Shown: piece by piece, positions 22,715 through 22,954 of the stretch | Position numbering within the stretch: the stretch's first letter is position 1 | Layout: each line of letters opens with the position of its first letter | Source of the DNA: Bdellovibrionaceae bacterium UBA2339 | GTDB lineage: Bacteria; Bdellovibrionota; Bdellovibrionia; Bdellovibrionales; JAMPXM01 | Reading direction: 5' to 3' | Assembly: GCA_002344785.1 (NCBI GenBank) | Contig: DDUL01000052.1 | Coordinates: 102,671-125,624 of the forward strand | DNA: 22,954 bases | The notes under the pieces: model-generated | What the model was told of the DNA's origin: nothing | The model's database searches: none | The model's input: the letters and a program-made list of their open reading frames with translations, nothing else | Translations under genes and position numbers: made by a program

Positions 22715-22954
22715 AAGAACCTCCGTTAAGTGTGAGGCTCTTTCGACAGGAAAAAGTGAAGATGGAACGCCCGCGAAGTCTGCGTCTGACTAAGACTTCA
22801 GTAAGATTTTAGTAAGATCACGACCGTGATTTTCTGTGATGGTCCGTGATCGCTACCGTTTTCTGATCTTGCTAACTCGTTGAAACCTTTGGTTTGTGAT
22901 TTTCCCTACTTAGGGGATTTTTGTGTCGTCACTAGAGACTTAATTGGCGGAGAG
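22715..22954. promoter_or_regulatory. Upstream region with phased GTGAT and GTAAGAT repeats
   Basis: No gene supported in these 240 bases. GTAAGAT occurs at 22801-22807 and 22812-22818. ATCAC lies at 22817-22821. GTGAT lies at 22826, 22836 and 22846 (exactly ten bases apart) and again at 22896. CCCTA-CT-TAGGG (22904-22915) is an inverted repeat. Probably a regulator-binding region for the leftward membrane-protein gene or for a gene to the right of the window. Confidence 0.4.

Overview
The window carries two accessory blocks that meet at a shared regulatory region around 9.65-10.17 kb, followed by a diversity-generating retroelement (DGR). The proteins are Gram-negative in type: lipobox and Sec signal peptides, an outer-membrane-barrel protein, sigma-54 control and a proteobacterial-style conjugation apparatus. 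The Ig-like and FGE-fold surface lipoprotein and the overall style suggest Bdellovibrionota or another deltaproteobacterial relative. That taxonomic guess is inference only.

Block 1 (minus strand, 9652 down to 1) is a tightly packed conjugation operon. It starts with four very small genes: a zinc-ribbon protein and 55-, 45- and 41-residue proteins. A 115-residue unknown follows, then a compact type IV secretion system in the order VirB2, VirB3/TraL, VirB4/TraC, VirB5/TrbJ, VirB6/TrbL, VirB8/TraE, VirB9/TraK (short) and VirB10/TraB (short). An FtsK/SpoIIIE-type ATPase sits where a coupling protein is expected. Last is a winged-helix protein that runs off the window and resembles replication-relaxation proteins. 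No VirB11 or relaxase is inside the window.

The divergent regulatory region (9653-10166) is AT-rich. It holds five copies of the palindrome TTCAA-N5-TTGAA and then a sigma-54 (-24/-12) promoter pointing right.

Block 2 (plus strand, 10167-15591) is an operon of a YcaO-domain protein, a small exported protein, a family-5 peptide-binding protein without transporter genes, a membrane histidine kinase, and a response regulator of the sigma-54 activator class. The simplest reading is a sensing circuit: a YcaO-modified product and/or exported peptide, a periplasmic binding protein, a kinase, and a regulator acting on its own sigma-54 promoter and perhaps on the divergent conjugation operon. I do not know of this combination as a described system.

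Block 3 (15730-22308) is the DGR with its target. A LysM plus beta-barrel protein overlaps the gene of a large lipoprotein with four Ig-like repeats and a C-terminal FGE/C-type-lectin-like domain. The last 126 bases of homology in that domain are the variable repeat (VR). Downstream come a terminator-like hairpin, a helically phased array of TTGCCG/CGGCAA motifs, an HTH protein, an Avd-type accessory protein, the reverse transcriptase, and the template repeat (TR). VR and TR differ at 19 positions, every one an adenine in TR, all at codon positions 1 or 2, changing 13 residues. This direct signature shows that adenine mutagenesis has occurred.

The right end (22309-22954) has a strong GC-rich hairpin, an unlisted 55-residue membrane protein on the minus strand, and phased GTGAT repeats upstream of it.
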